This document shows, piece by piece, positions 8,467 to 19,502 of a DNA stretch of 64,000 bases (its first letter is position 1; each line of letters begins with the position of its first letter). The DNA lies in assembly GCF_000253295.1 (NCBI RefSeq), contig NC_015717.1, forward strand, positions 1,984,001-2,048,000, read 5' to 3'. Below the pieces are notes generated by a model. The model did not search any database, was not told the DNA's origin, and was given only the letters and a program-made list of their open reading frames with translations. A program made the translations under genes and the position numbers. This DNA is from Hyphomicrobium sp. MC1. Its GTDB lineage: Bacteria > Pseudomonadota > Alphaproteobacteria > Rhizobiales > Hyphomicrobiaceae.

Positions 8467-9096
8467 ATGGCCGTGCATACGAGCATCATCCGTGACGTCC
8501 TGCATCCGACCGATGCCATCTTGGCCGGCGACATGCGCAAACATCGCCGTGTGCCGCTTTCGCTTGCTGGCCGCTTCATGCGCGCAGACCGCAGCGAATA
8601 CACCTGCCAATTGAAAAACGTTTCCGTCGGCGGCGCAGCCGTTACGACCGCGCATCTACCTGAAGTCGGTGAGCGCGTCGTCGTCTACTTCGATCATCTG
8701 GGCGGATTTGAGGGCGTCGTCGCAAGAATTACGCCGGATGGTTTCGCATTCGTTTTCAAAGTCACGGAGCACAAGCGCGAAAAGCTCGCCGCGCAGATTA
8801 CGTGGCTCATCAATAAGGATGATTTCCCCGGGGCTGCCGGTCGTATCCATGAACGTGTCGGAACTCGCGGGCGTCGTACGACGTTGAGGGTCGAAGACGG
8901 GGTCGTTATCGACGTGGAATTGCTCGATCTTTCAGCATCCGGCGCTTCGATTGCCACGCCTGCGCGGCCACCTATCGGCAGCTTCGTGGTTGCCGGAAAG
9001 ACCCGGGCGATCGTCCGGCGTCACCACGAGCATGGAATTGGTTTGCAGTTTCTGTCGCTGCTGTCGCCGGAGGCGATGCGCGACAGGTTCCCTTGA
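8467..9096 (+). CDS. Tandem PilZ-domain protein
   Basis: 209 residues containing two PilZ-like beta-barrels. The first (about 24-115) has RKHRRVPLSLAGRF followed by LKNVSVGGAAV, which matches the RxxxR...[DN]xSxxG c-di-GMP-binding pattern (NVSVGG). The second (about 137-205) has GTRGRRTTLR and LLDLSASGASI, again with DxSxxG. Both domains therefore keep plausible c-di-GMP contacts. No membrane segment or enzymatic domain is present, so it is a receptor or adaptor. ATG at 8467 has AAAGG upstream. The next gene encodes a LapG-type periplasmic protease, a class controlled by c-di-GMP receptors in other bacteria. Confidence 0.92.
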   Translation: MAVHTSIIRDVLHPTDAILAGDMRKHRRVPLSLAGRFMRADRSEYTCQLKNVSVGGAAVTTAHLPEVGERVVVYFDHLGGFEGVVARITPDGFAFVFKVTEHKREKLAAQITWLINKDDFPGAAGRIHERVGTRGRRTTLRVEDGVVIDVELLDLSASGASIATPARPPIGSFVVAGKTRAIVRRHHEHGIGLQFLSLLSPEAMRDRFP

Positions 9097-9255
9097 CGTT
9101 TTTGCGTTGGTTGTGTGATGCCGCAAATTGCTCGCCGAGTTGCCAAAATCGTTAAGTTAAATTTTTATACGAATTTAGCTCGAATGCTGCGGTGGGCATT
9201 CATGCTAAAACCAGCTGTGTCGCGTACTGTATCGTACCGTGTTCGAGGGCGTTTC

Positions 9256-9936
9256 ATGAAGTACGGTAGCGTAGCCATCTCGGTGGCAGTGTGGTTGTGT
9301 GGTGCGGCGTTGCCGGCGGCGGCGCAACAGGTCGCGGTTATCAGTCCCGCGGTGCGTGCACCAGAGTTCATGCGTATTTATGGCAGCTCGCAGCCCCCTT
9401 ATGGGTTTGTGGCCTTCTGCGAGCGGATGCCTCAGGAATGCGTCGTCACATCTTCCGACGACGCCCGGTTCCGGGCGACGCCACAGGCGTTGAGCGAGCT
9501 CGACGAAATCAACCGTTCGGTCAACCATGAGATCGAACCGGCGACGGACCAGGAAGTCTACGGCGTCACCGAATACTGGACGATCCCGAAGACGCGCGGC
9601 GACTGCGAGGATTACGCGCTCCTGAAGCGCCATCGCCTGATCGCCAGCGGCTGGCCGTCCGGCACCTTGCTCATGACAGTCGTGCGTGACGAGAAGAACG
9701 AAGGCCATGCCGTGCTGACCGCGCGGACGACGCAGGGCGACTTCATTCTCGACAACAAGATCGACGTCGTACGGCTCTGGAACCAGACGCCCTATCACTA
9801 CGTGATGCGGCAGTCGTACCTCAACCCGAAGGTCTGGGTGTCGCTCGATCCGAACGATGCGGTCACGCCGCCGGCGCTGTCGGGCGTGCAGTCCGTCGAT
9901 CCGTCAATGTTCGACGGCACGCCGGATTTCCCCTGA
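9256..9936 (+). CDS. BTLCP/LapG-like transglutaminase-fold cysteine protease, secreted
   Basis: 226 residues with an N-terminal signal peptide (MKYGSVAISVAVWLCGAALP, cleavage after AAA-QQ). The mature domain carries the Cys-His-Asp triad of bacterial transglutaminase-like cysteine proteinases: Cys in RGDCEDYALLKRHRL, His in EGHAVLTART and Asp in LDNKIDVVRLW. LapG of this family cleaves surface adhesins in the periplasm when c-di-GMP falls. I start at 9256 because it places the signal peptide at the N-terminus; the frame is open 47 codons upstream without conservation. The upstream neighbour is a tandem PilZ protein; no LapD-like gene or large adhesin is visible here. Confidence 0.9.
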   Translation: MKYGSVAISVAVWLCGAALPAAAQQVAVISPAVRAPEFMRIYGSSQPPYGFVAFCERMPQECVVTSSDDARFRATPQALSELDEINRSVNHEIEPATDQEVYGVTEYWTIPKTRGDCEDYALLKRHRLIASGWPSGTLLMTVVRDEKNEGHAVLTARTTQGDFILDNKIDVVRLWNQTPYHYVMRQSYLNPKVWVSLDPNDAVTPPALSGVQSVDPSMFDGTPDFP

Positions 9937-10072
9937 GGTAATTCCCTTCAAAATCATCAGAAACACTTACAGGCCCGGCCCCAGCCGTCCCCCGACCCAA
10001 ACCGGACCTGTTCAGCGGGCCGCGCGCTTCCCCAGACGCCGGTCCGCATTTTTTTTGTGCGATTGCCCAAGC

Positions 10073-10603
10073 TCAGTCCTGAAGCGTCAGGCCTTCAGCG
10101 TAGCGGCGCCAATTTTTGACATAACGGCGGGCAGCGCCGCCGAAACGCTCGACTTCCTCGTCGGTCAACTCGCGGACGATCTTGCCGGGCGATCCCATCA
10201 CGAGCGAGCGTGGCGGAATTTCCTTGCCCTCGGCGATCAGCGTCTTGGCGCCGATCACACACTCCTCGCCGATCTTGGCACCGTTCATGATGATGCTGCC
10301 GATGCCGATGAGGCTGCCGCGGCCGATTGTGCAGCCATGCAGCATCGCCATGTGGCCGACCGTGCAGTCCTCGCCGATCGTCAGCGGAAAGCCCGGATCG
10401 GTATGCAGAACGGAGCCGTCCTGCACGTTCGAGCGCGCGCCGACGGTGATCAGCTCGTTATCGCCACGCAGAACCGCGCCGAACCAGACGCTCGACTCTT
10501 CCTCGAGCTTGACCTTGCCAAGTAGGACGGCGTTTGGCGCGACCCAGAACGAGCCGATTGGAGGCGTTACGACACCTTGGCCATCGAGCGTGTAAAGCGG
10601 CAT
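10073..10603 (-). CDS. Gamma-class carbonic anhydrase-like hexapeptide protein
   Basis: 176 residues of left-handed beta-helix repeats (VWFGAVLRGDNE, VGARSNVQDGSVLHTD, IGEDCTVGHMAMLHGC, IGRGSLIGIGSIIMNGA) ending in a C-terminal helix, the typical layout and size of the YrdA/PaaY/CaiE group. The three zinc histidines of gamma carbonic anhydrases are in VLHTD, VGHMA and LHGC. Many members of this subgroup have weak or no carbonic anhydrase activity, so the substrate is uncertain. It lies 14 bases downstream of the DUF3126 gene and likely shares a transcript with it and perhaps cysE. Confidence 0.93.
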   Translation of the reverse strand: MPLYTLDGQGVVTPPIGSFWVAPNAVLLGKVKLEEESSVWFGAVLRGDNELITVGARSNVQDGSVLHTDPGFPLTIGEDCTVGHMAMLHGCTIGRGSLIGIGSIIMNGAKIGEECVIGAKTLIAEGKEIPPRSLVMGSPGKIVRELTDEEVERFGGAARRYVKNWRRYAEGLTLQD

Positions 10604-10617
10604 GGGACGGTTCGGCC

Positions 10618-10833
10618 TCAGACGCCTTCCAGATCCATGTCCAGGATCGCCATCTGGAACTGGTAGGACGTCTCGCCCTCCTCGACCTCGCGGTACAGCG
10701 TGGCGATGAACTCGCCGTTGACGAAGACCTCAGCCATGTCGTCTTTCTTTGGCTGCGCCTTCACTTCAAGCGACGCCGCTCCCAGCGTTTTACGCAAGTA
10801 AGCCTGCAGGCGAGCGAGCTCTTCCTTTTTCAA
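10618..10833 (-). CDS. DUF3126 family protein
   Basis: 71-residue protein that matches the alphaproteobacterial DUF3126 family along its whole length (MKKEELARLQAYLRKTLG, AQPKKDDMAEVFVNGEFIAT, QFQMAILDMDLEG). No function is known for the family. It sits 24 bases downstream of cysE and 14 bases upstream of the gamma carbonic anhydrase homologue, all on the minus strand, so it looks like the middle gene of a three-gene operon. Confidence 0.92.
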   Translation of the reverse strand: MKKEELARLQAYLRKTLGAASLEVKAQPKKDDMAEVFVNGEFIATLYREVEEGETSYQFQMAILDMDLEGV

Positions 10834-10857
10834 TGTCTTGTCTCCTGAATGATCTTT

Positions 10858-11685
10858 TTAAAGTCCGCCGAAATCATCAACCCAGCCTTGCTCCATCGAG
10901 CGGGCCGGTTCGGCACAGCCGGCGCTGCCGACAATTTTGGCGGGCACGCCGGCAACTGTCACGTTCGGCGGAACCTCAGAGAGAACAACCGATCCGGCGG
11001 CGACGCGTGAGCAATGCCCGACCTTGATATTGCCGAGCACCTTGGCGCCGGCGCCGATCAAGACGTTATCGCCGATCTTAGGATGGCGGTCGCCTGTCTC
11101 CTTGCCGCTGCCGCCGAGCGTGACGGCATGCAGGAACGAGCAGTTGTCGCCAACCACCGCCGTCTCGCCGACGACGAAGCCGGTGGCGTGATCGAGCATG
11201 ATGCCCTTGCCGAAGCGCGCCGCGGGGTGAATGTCCACGCCGAACATGCGCGACGACTGGCTTTGCAGGTAAAGGGCAAAGTCGCGACGACGGCTTTTCC
11301 AGAGCGCGTGCGCAAAGCGATGCGTCACCAGTGCGTGGAAGCCTTTGAAATAGAGAAGCGGGTCGAGATAGCGCGTGCATGCCGGATCGCGGTCGTAGAC
11401 AGCCTGGAGATCGGCACGGAAGATCGTGCCAAGCTCGGGTTGCTCGGCCAGCACGCTCAGAAACGTCTGCGAAATGAGACCGGCGTCTACGTCCGTGTGG
11501 TTCAGCCGCTGCGCCAGGCGATGGCACACTGCCTCCTCCAGAGCCTGATGGCTGAGCACGGTCGCAAAGATGAAGCTGCCGAGCGCGGGCTCGGCTTTCA
11601 TCGCGGCCTCGGCCTCGGTGCGGATCTGCGCCCAAATCGGGTCGACGACTTGGACCTTTGAGATCGCTGTTTTGGTATTCGACAC
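10858..11685 (-). CDS. cysE: Serine O-acetyltransferase
   Basis: Makes O-acetylserine from serine and acetyl-CoA, the first committed step of cysteine synthesis. The N-terminal helical domain (PIWAQIRTEAEAAMKAEPAL) is followed by the hexapeptide beta-helix with the catalytic segments DIHPAARFGKGIMLDHATG and GDRHPKIGDNVLIGAGAKVLG. I place the start at the GTG at 11685 (reads VSNTKTAISKVQVVDP), with AGAGG six bases upstream, giving 275 residues, the usual CysE size; the frame runs open to an ATG at 11751. The C-terminal tail ends DDFGGL; CysE tails ending in a bulky residue bind cysteine synthase, and this one ends GGL rather than the usual Ile. Confidence 0.94.
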   Translation of the reverse strand: MSNTKTAISKVQVVDPIWAQIRTEAEAAMKAEPALGSFIFATVLSHQALEEAVCHRLAQRLNHTDVDAGLISQTFLSVLAEQPELGTIFRADLQAVYDRDPACTRYLDPLLYFKGFHALVTHRFAHALWKSRRRDFALYLQSQSSRMFGVDIHPAARFGKGIMLDHATGFVVGETAVVGDNCSFLHAVTLGGSGKETGDRHPKIGDNVLIGAGAKVLGNIKVGHCSRVAAGSVVLSEVPPNVTVAGVPAKIVGSAGCAEPARSMEQGWVDDFGGL

Positions 11686-11886
11686 GGGCAGCCTCTGGCT
11701 CGAAATCAGGTCCGTTAGCAATATGTTACCGCAGGCGATTAGCGTCCACACAGACGGCGGTCAATCGACCTCGCCGTAAAACTTATACACTTTCCGGCCG
11801 CCGCGTGCATCTGCCGCCGTGGAGCCCGTTTGCGACGCCTGCAAATGCCAATTAAATGGCCGCAAAGATCGAAAGGATACCCGTTT

Positions 11887-12690
11887 ATGGCAGATGCGGC
11901 CGAAGTCGCCAACCCGACATTGAGATATGCGAAGGAGGGTGCAATCGCCTGGATCACGGCCGACAATCCGGCACGGATGAACGCCCTGACGGCTGCGATG
12001 TGGAAGTCCATCCCTGACGCGGTGGGTGCGGCCGTCGACGATCCGGAGGTGCGCGTCATTATCGTGCGCGGCGCGGGCGATAAGGCCTTCTCGGCCGGCG
12101 CCGATATTTCTGAGTTCGAAACCTCACGCACCGGCGATGCCGCCAAGATTTACGACACCTTGAACGATGCCGCCTTCAATGCGCTGATCGGATGCCCGAA
12201 GCCGACCATCGCGATGATCCATGGCTTTTGTCTTGGCGGTGGTCTCGGTCTCGCGCTCTGCTGCGACATGCGCATTGCCGACGATGCAAGCCAGTTCGCC
12301 ATTCCAGCGGCCAAGCTCGGCATCGGCTACAATGCGCGCTGGGTGCGGCCCATCCTGGCGGCCGTGCCGGCAGCGCGCGCCAAGGAGCTGCTATTTACCG
12401 GACGGCGCTTCCGTTCGGCCGATGCGGAGGCTATGGGGCTTATCTCGCAACTCGTGCCGAAGGCGGAGCTGGAGACGACGGTGAAAGCATTGGCCGCGGA
12501 GATCGCCGCAAACGCACCGCTGTCGGTCGCAGCGGCGAAGAAAGTGATCGACGAGATCTCGCGCCATCCGGAGCATCCCGACATGGCAGCTCTCGACGCC
12601 GCTATCGCCGCATGTTTTGCAAGTGAAGACTACGCTGAGGGGCGCCGCGCTTTTCTCGAAAAGCGCAAACCCGAGTTCAAGGGCAAATGA
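11887..12690 (+). CDS. Enoyl-CoA hydratase/isomerase family protein
   Basis: 267-residue crotonase-fold enzyme. The oxyanion-hole elements are visible: AFSAGADISEF near residue 65 and HGFCLGGGLGLALCCDMRIA near 115. The second catalytic acid usually found in GLGxxPxxG-type segments falls in AKLGIGYNARWVRPILA, so the exact reaction (hydratase, isomerase or other) cannot be fixed. The start ATG at 11887 has AAAGGAT upstream; the longer frame to 11830 is not conserved. Its stop overlaps the start of the polysaccharide deacetylase gene (ATGA), which implies coupling. No further beta-oxidation genes are nearby. Confidence 0.9.
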   Translation: MADAAEVANPTLRYAKEGAIAWITADNPARMNALTAAMWKSIPDAVGAAVDDPEVRVIIVRGAGDKAFSAGADISEFETSRTGDAAKIYDTLNDAAFNALIGCPKPTIAMIHGFCLGGGLGLALCCDMRIADDASQFAIPAAKLGIGYNARWVRPILAAVPAARAKELLFTGRRFRSADAEAMGLISQLVPKAELETTVKALAAEIAANAPLSVAAAKKVIDEISRHPEHPDMAALDAAIAACFASEDYAEGRRAFLEKRKPEFKGK

Positions 12691-13805
12691 CTTTGACAAT
12701 GCGCATCAGACTGTCTGCTCTCATCGTTGCGTCACTCGCTGTTTCCGCACATGCGAGGGCGGCCTTCGCGCGCGACGATGTTTTGCAGCACGCGTGCTAT
12801 TCACCGGCGCTGCTTGCGGGCGTGCCGGGCGAGGAGAAAGTCTCGCGCGGCGTCCACACCTACGATGCGCCGATCAAGATCGCCGGTTTCACTCAGGCTC
12901 CGCCGGTTCCCGAAGCGCTGCGCGGATCGATCCGGCGCGTCGACGTTCCAAAGGGCGAAAAGGTCATCGCACTGACGTTCGACCTGTGTGAGCAGCGCGG
13001 CGAGATTGCAGGCTACGATGGGCGCATTTTCGATTATCTGCGCGAACAGGGCGTAAAAGCCACCTTTTTCGCTGGCGGAAAATGGATGGTCTCCCATCGC
13101 GCACGCACCGAACAGCTGATGACCGATCCGTTGTTCGAGGTCGGCAATCATACTGAAACACACGCGAACCTTCGGCTATTGAACGAAGCGGCCATCCGGC
13201 AGCAGGTGCTCGCGCCACAGAAAGCCTATGAGGATGCGCGCGCCGATCTCGCCTCGAAACAATGCGTGGCGGCGTCCCCCGAGGACATGCGCAGCATTCC
13301 CGCGCAGCCGACGCTCTTCCGCTTCCCCTACGGCACGTGCAATCCCGCCTCGCTCAAGGCTGTGAACGACGCCGGGATGCTCGCCATTCAGTGGGACGTC
13401 GCGACGGGCGATCCCGATCCGCATGAATCGGCCGAGCGTATCGCGGCAGCGATGGTGAACGAAGCGAAGCCCGGTTCGATCATCGTCAACCATGCGAACG
13501 GGCGTGGATGGCATACGGCAGATGCGCTGCGCATCGCGATCCCGAAGCTCAAAGCCAAGGGCTACACGTTCGTAACCGTCAGCGAACTGATGACGATGGG
13601 CAAGCCGGTGATCAAGTCGGAGTGCTATGATCGCAAGACCGGCGACGTCAATCGCTACGACTTCCTGTGGGCGCTGAAAAAGCCGTTGAACGCCAGCCCG
13701 AAGGCCGGCGCGAAGGTTGCCTACACGCCGCTCGCAGCGAAGAAAGTTGCGGTCAAAAAGAATACCAAGCCGGTTGCTCGCGCGGCAGGGCAATCAGTGA
13801 ATTGA
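12687..13805 (+). CDS. Secreted polysaccharide deacetylase (NodB homology domain)
   Basis: 372 residues with a signal peptide (MRIRLSALIVASLAVSAHAR region). NodB-fold hallmarks: LTFDLCEQRGE (first motif; the usual second Asp is Leu, as in TFDxC variants), the metal-binding HxxxH in NHTETHANL, FRFPYGTCN and the late ADALRIAIPKLKAKGY segment. It probably removes acetyl or formyl groups from an extracellular or envelope polysaccharide. The C-terminus is Lys/Ala-rich. Its ATG overlaps the enoyl-CoA hydratase stop and the GNAT gene begins one base after its stop, so the three form a tight operon of unclear common purpose. Confidence 0.9.
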   Translation: MTLTMRIRLSALIVASLAVSAHARAAFARDDVLQHACYSPALLAGVPGEEKVSRGVHTYDAPIKIAGFTQAPPVPEALRGSIRRVDVPKGEKVIALTFDLCEQRGEIAGYDGRIFDYLREQGVKATFFAGGKWMVSHRARTEQLMTDPLFEVGNHTETHANLRLLNEAAIRQQVLAPQKAYEDARADLASKQCVAASPEDMRSIPAQPTLFRFPYGTCNPASLKAVNDAGMLAIQWDVATGDPDPHESAERIAAAMVNEAKPGSIIVNHANGRGWHTADALRIAIPKLKAKGYTFVTVSELMTMGKPVIKSECYDRKTGDVNRYDFLWALKKPLNASPKAGAKVAYTPLAAKKVAVKKNTKPVARAAGQSVN

Positions 13806-13806
13806 C

Positions 13807-14277
13807 ATGACAGCTGCGATCGCGTTTCGGCCAATGACATCGGAGAGCGCCGAGTTGCTTGGTGCGCCGCTCGCTGCGATCGATCCGTGGGCGCACTATC
13901 GCTACACGTCTGAAGCCCTCACGACGTTTTTGCGCGATGACGACCACGACGCGCCCCGGCTCGAAATTCTTGTCGACGGCACTCTCGCCGGAGCGTTCAG
14001 CATCCGTCGCACGTGGTTGCGCGGACCGTATCTGCAATTTCTGGGGATCCTTCCGCAGTTCCAGAACAAGGGCGTAGGTCACGCCGTTCTGTTGTGGTTC
14101 GAGGCCGAAGCCCATCGGCTGCAGGCGCGGAACATCTGGGTCAGCGCTTCCGAGTTCAACGTCCGGGCCGTCGCCTTTTACGAACGGTTCGGGTTCGTCC
14201 GCATCGCGACGCTCGAAGGGCTCGTCGCGGAAGGCACCAACGAAGTTCTTTTGAGAAAACGGCTAATAATCGGTTGA
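13807..14277 (+). CDS. GNAT N-acetyltransferase
   Basis: 156-residue Gcn5-related acetyltransferase. The acetyl-CoA loop appears as LPQFQNKGVGHAVLLWFEAEA (Q/RxxGxG/A form), followed by the beta-bulge strand NIWVSASEFNVRAVAFYERFGF, the usual end of motif B. Acceptor substrate unknown. It begins one base after the deacetylase stop and closes the short operon that starts with the crotonase-family gene. Confidence 0.9.
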   Translation: MTAAIAFRPMTSESAELLGAPLAAIDPWAHYRYTSEALTTFLRDDDHDAPRLEILVDGTLAGAFSIRRTWLRGPYLQFLGILPQFQNKGVGHAVLLWFEAEAHRLQARNIWVSASEFNVRAVAFYERFGFVRIATLEGLVAEGTNEVLLRKRLIIG

Positions 14278-14720
14278 TCCGAAGCCGTTGTTACGTTGCA
14301 TAGACTGCGAGTCGAACGGCATTCCGAAAGCCCCGCAGCGCGCTTCGCATCAGGCGTCCGGCAGGATGCAAGCAAAATATTTTGGGATTATTTTTGTGCG
14401 TTGCATTGGCGTAGGCGCCGACGTGTAAGCGTCATTCTTCGATCACAATTGGTTACCGCGTTCGGCGCCGCTTCGCTAAAAACAGCTCTTTTAGCGGCAT
14501 TTTCGTTAACTCCCAAATCGCGGGCGGGAACCGCTTTTGCTTCCGGCGGTTTGCGTTCGGAGCGATGCAACAGCGGTGACAGTTTCGCGACGGTCAAACG
14601 CTCTGCGGCGCAAAATGCTTTTTTCTTGTCAGCGACGCGGACTGCTAGGTAGCGTCCGGCCTGCGCTTCGAAGAGGGAAGCGAGGCGAATTCAGAAGCAT
14701 CTCGACCTCGGAGGTGTGAC
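14278..14720. other. 443-base non-coding stretch
   Basis: No convincing gene on either strand. It contains an AT-rich patch near 14375-14400 and the probable promoter and leader of the 27-codon gene at 14721, whose GGAGG is at 14709-14713. I see no stem followed by T's for the upstream operon. Confidence 0.5.
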
Positions 14721-14804
14721 ATGAGTCTGCAAGGCGGTCTTAACGTTCTTGCCGTAGGAATGTCGTTTGGATTCGTGATTTTGGTCGTGCTCGGGACCTT
14801 TTGA
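14721..14804 (+). CDS. 27-residue single-pass membrane peptide
   Basis: An ATG at 14721 preceded by a strong ribosome-binding site (CGGAGGTG, seven bases upstream) opens a 27-codon frame ending in TGA. The peptide starts MSLQGGLNVLAVGMSFGFVI and ends LVVLGTF: a short polar start followed by about 20 uninterrupted hydrophobic residues, i.e. one membrane helix and almost nothing else. A clean stem-loop terminator lies about 115 bases downstream, so a small dedicated transcript is plausible. No family is known to me. Small size makes this a prediction, supported by the ribosome site and the composition. Confidence 0.55.
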   Translation: MSLQGGLNVLAVGMSFGFVILVVLGTF

Positions 14805-14917
14805 GAGCGACCGTCTGGAGGAAATGCCTGAAACAGTAATCCCACGCACGATGCTCCAAGGAGCCAACGAGACGGGGGACTATTTCTGGGATGTCTGGCG
14901 CGAGCCAAACGACCATA

Positions 14918-14948
14918 CGGCGCGGGTACACACCGCGCCGATTTTTTT
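14918..14948 (+). terminator. Rho-independent terminator
   Basis: Perfect eight-base-pair GC stem (14918-14925 CGGCGCGG with 14933-14940 CCGCGCCG), seven-base loop, then A and T7. Orientation is plus, so it ends the transcript of the 27-codon gene and separates it from the convergent metH operon. Confidence 0.85.
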
Positions 14949-14971
14949 GGCGAACGCAACGTCCAAGCTAA

Positions 14972-17668
<2,697 letters not shown>

Positions 17669-17717
17669 CAGTCGAATTCCATTTTGAATTGGCAGAAGAT
17701 AAATGTGCTAACGGCTT

Positions 17718-18422
17718 TCATGCGAATGCCAGCCAACCCTTGATGGCAAGTCCGCGGAAGATCGGCGTCAGGCGCTTGAAACCGGCGCTCTCAAGCAGCT
17801 CCTCTTCGCGCTGCTCAGACACGACCGAGACTTTCTTGAAGTTCTCGGCATTGCTCGCAGCAACTTCGGCTGATATGCCGTTGCGAATGGCATGGCGCTT
17901 CCAGATGCGGCGAAGCAGCTCGGTTTGGTCATCGCCGGCAACACCCACGCCGTCAACGACGGCAAACGGCGCGCCCGGCTTCAGCCGCTTATAAATGGCC
18001 TCGAAGAAGGCCAGTTTCGCGCCGTCGTCCGGAACAAAATGGGCGGTCAATATGCACGTCGCAGCGTCGAAGTTTTTTTCTGCGAGATTGTCGATGGTCG
18101 TCGCATGCACCTTACTGCGCAAACCGACGGGCGTTCGGCCAAGACGCTTGTGCGCCAATTCGACCATCGGCTCATAGGTATCGACGCCGACGAACGACCA
18201 ATCCGGATTGTTCAGTCCAAGGCGCAAAATTTCTTCGCCCCCACCCGCGCCGACGACCAAGATTTTGGCCGGCCCTTGCGGAATGAGTTCAAGAAGCGCG
18301 GATTCGACAATCGCGAAGATGGCTTGCCGGCCGGGAATGAATTGCTCGGCCAGCTTCGCGTAGTCATCGAGATCGGGCAGCTTCTGATCTTCGAATTTCA
18401 ACGCTGTCATTGCATCATCCAT
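17718..18422 (-). CDS. Class I SAM-dependent methyltransferase inside the metH operon
   Basis: 234 residues with a Rossmann-fold methyltransferase core: motif I is ILVVGAGGGEEILRLG, then an acidic strand end FVGVDTYEPMVE, and motif post I-II AATCILTAHFVPDD. The ATG at 18422 overlaps the stop of the upstream metH half by eight bases; an internal ATG at 18410 is possible. Substrate unknown. Its position between two halves of methionine synthase and downstream of an ArsR-methyltransferase regulator ties it to the SAM/SAH cycle by context only. It could methylate a small molecule, or serve MetH in some way. Confidence 0.85.
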   Translation of the reverse strand: MDDAMTALKFEDQKLPDLDDYAKLAEQFIPGRQAIFAIVESALLELIPQGPAKILVVGAGGGEEILRLGLNNPDWSFVGVDTYEPMVELAHKRLGRTPVGLRSKVHATTIDNLAEKNFDAATCILTAHFVPDDGAKLAFFEAIYKRLKPGAPFAVVDGVGVAGDDQTELLRRIWKRHAIRNGISAEVAASNAENFKKVSVVSEQREEELLESAGFKRLTPIFRGLAIKGWLAFA

Positions 18423-19476
18423 GTACGAACGGTTCGAGGCCGGAGAGGCGCAAGCGCGGTTCGACTTTCGTGATCGTGCGCGGCTTGTAGCCTTTCGCGT
18501 GGCTCGCGATGTGGGCGATGTGATCGGGCGTCGAGCCGCAGCATCCACCAACGACGTTAATCAAGCCATCCGCCAGCCATGGCTCGATCTTGCAGGCCAT
18601 ATCGTGCGGGTTCTCGTCATACTCGCCCATGGCGTTGGGAAGACCCGCATTCGGATAGGCCGAGATGCGAACGTCGGCGACATGCGAAAGCTCGGCGATG
18701 TAGGGACGCATCAGCTCCGCGCCGAGAGCGCAGTTGAGGCCGATCGAAAACGGCCTCAGATGCCGCATCGAATACCAAAAAGCTTCCGCCGTTTGTCCTG
18801 AGAGCGTGCGGCCCGAACGGTCGGTGATCGTTCCCGAAATCATGACCGGAAGTTCGAGATCCTTTTCCTCGAAAACTTCGAGCGTCGCGAAACCGGCGGC
18901 TTTCGCGTTCAAGGTGTCGAAGATCGTCTCGATCAGGATGATATCCGAACCGCCGTCGATCAGCCCCCGCACCTGCTCTTTATATGCATCGCGCAACTCA
19001 TCGAAGTTGACATTGCGAAAGCCCGGATTGTTGACGTCCGGCGAGATCGACGCGGTACGGTTGGTCGGGCCGACGGCGCCTGCAACAAAGCGCGGTTTGT
19101 CCGGCGTCTTCTTTGTCCACTCGTCCGCCGCGCGGCGCGCGATCTTCGCGGCCTCGACGTTGATCTCGTAGGCCAGGTCTTCCATGTGATAGTCGGCCAG
19201 CGAGATACGCTGCGCATTGAACGTATTCGTCTCGATGATATCGGCGTTGGCGCGCAGATACTTGCCGTGGATCTCTTCGATGATCTCCGGCTGGGTTAAC
19301 ACGAGCAGATCGTTATTGCCTTTGATGTCTTTCGAATGATCCTGAAAGCGCTCGCCGCGATAGTGGTTTTCGCCGAGCTTATACTGCTGGATCATCGTGC
19401 CCATGGCGCCGTCGATGATGAGGATGCGTTCGCTCGCAGCCTTTTCCAGCGCGGCCCAACTTGGTTTCCGTCTCAT
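18415..19476 (-). CDS. metH: Methionine synthase, N-terminal homocysteine methyltransferase part
   Basis: 353 residues equivalent to the first domain of MetH. It binds homocysteine through zinc held by three cysteines: one in GLNCALGAELM and two in VVGGCCGSTPDHI. ILIIDGAMGTMIQQYKL near the N-terminus is the typical MetH opening. I start at the ATG at 19476 (MRRKPSWAALEKAASERI); the frame continues 80 codons upstream as Arg-rich shadow sequence antisense to nothing conserved. The C-terminus ends LRLSGLEPFVHG, the natural linker to the folate domain. Together with 14972-17668 it would reconstitute a full enzyme of about 1250 residues. Confidence 0.94.
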   Translation of the reverse strand: MRRKPSWAALEKAASERILIIDGAMGTMIQQYKLGENHYRGERFQDHSKDIKGNNDLLVLTQPEIIEEIHGKYLRANADIIETNTFNAQRISLADYHMEDLAYEINVEAAKIARRAADEWTKKTPDKPRFVAGAVGPTNRTASISPDVNNPGFRNVNFDELRDAYKEQVRGLIDGGSDIILIETIFDTLNAKAAGFATLEVFEEKDLELPVMISGTITDRSGRTLSGQTAEAFWYSMRHLRPFSIGLNCALGAELMRPYIAELSHVADVRISAYPNAGLPNAMGEYDENPHDMACKIEPWLADGLINVVGGCCGSTPDHIAHIASHAKGYKPRTITKVEPRLRLSGLEPFVHG

Positions 19477-19502
19477 GTCACGCCTCGACTTTCCGAATGT
19501 GA

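Noticed and set aside
10000..10058. Possible terminator after the LapG-like gene
   Set aside because: CGGACC and GGTCCG arms with a T8 run exist, but the loop is nearly 40 bases, so the stem is not convincing.
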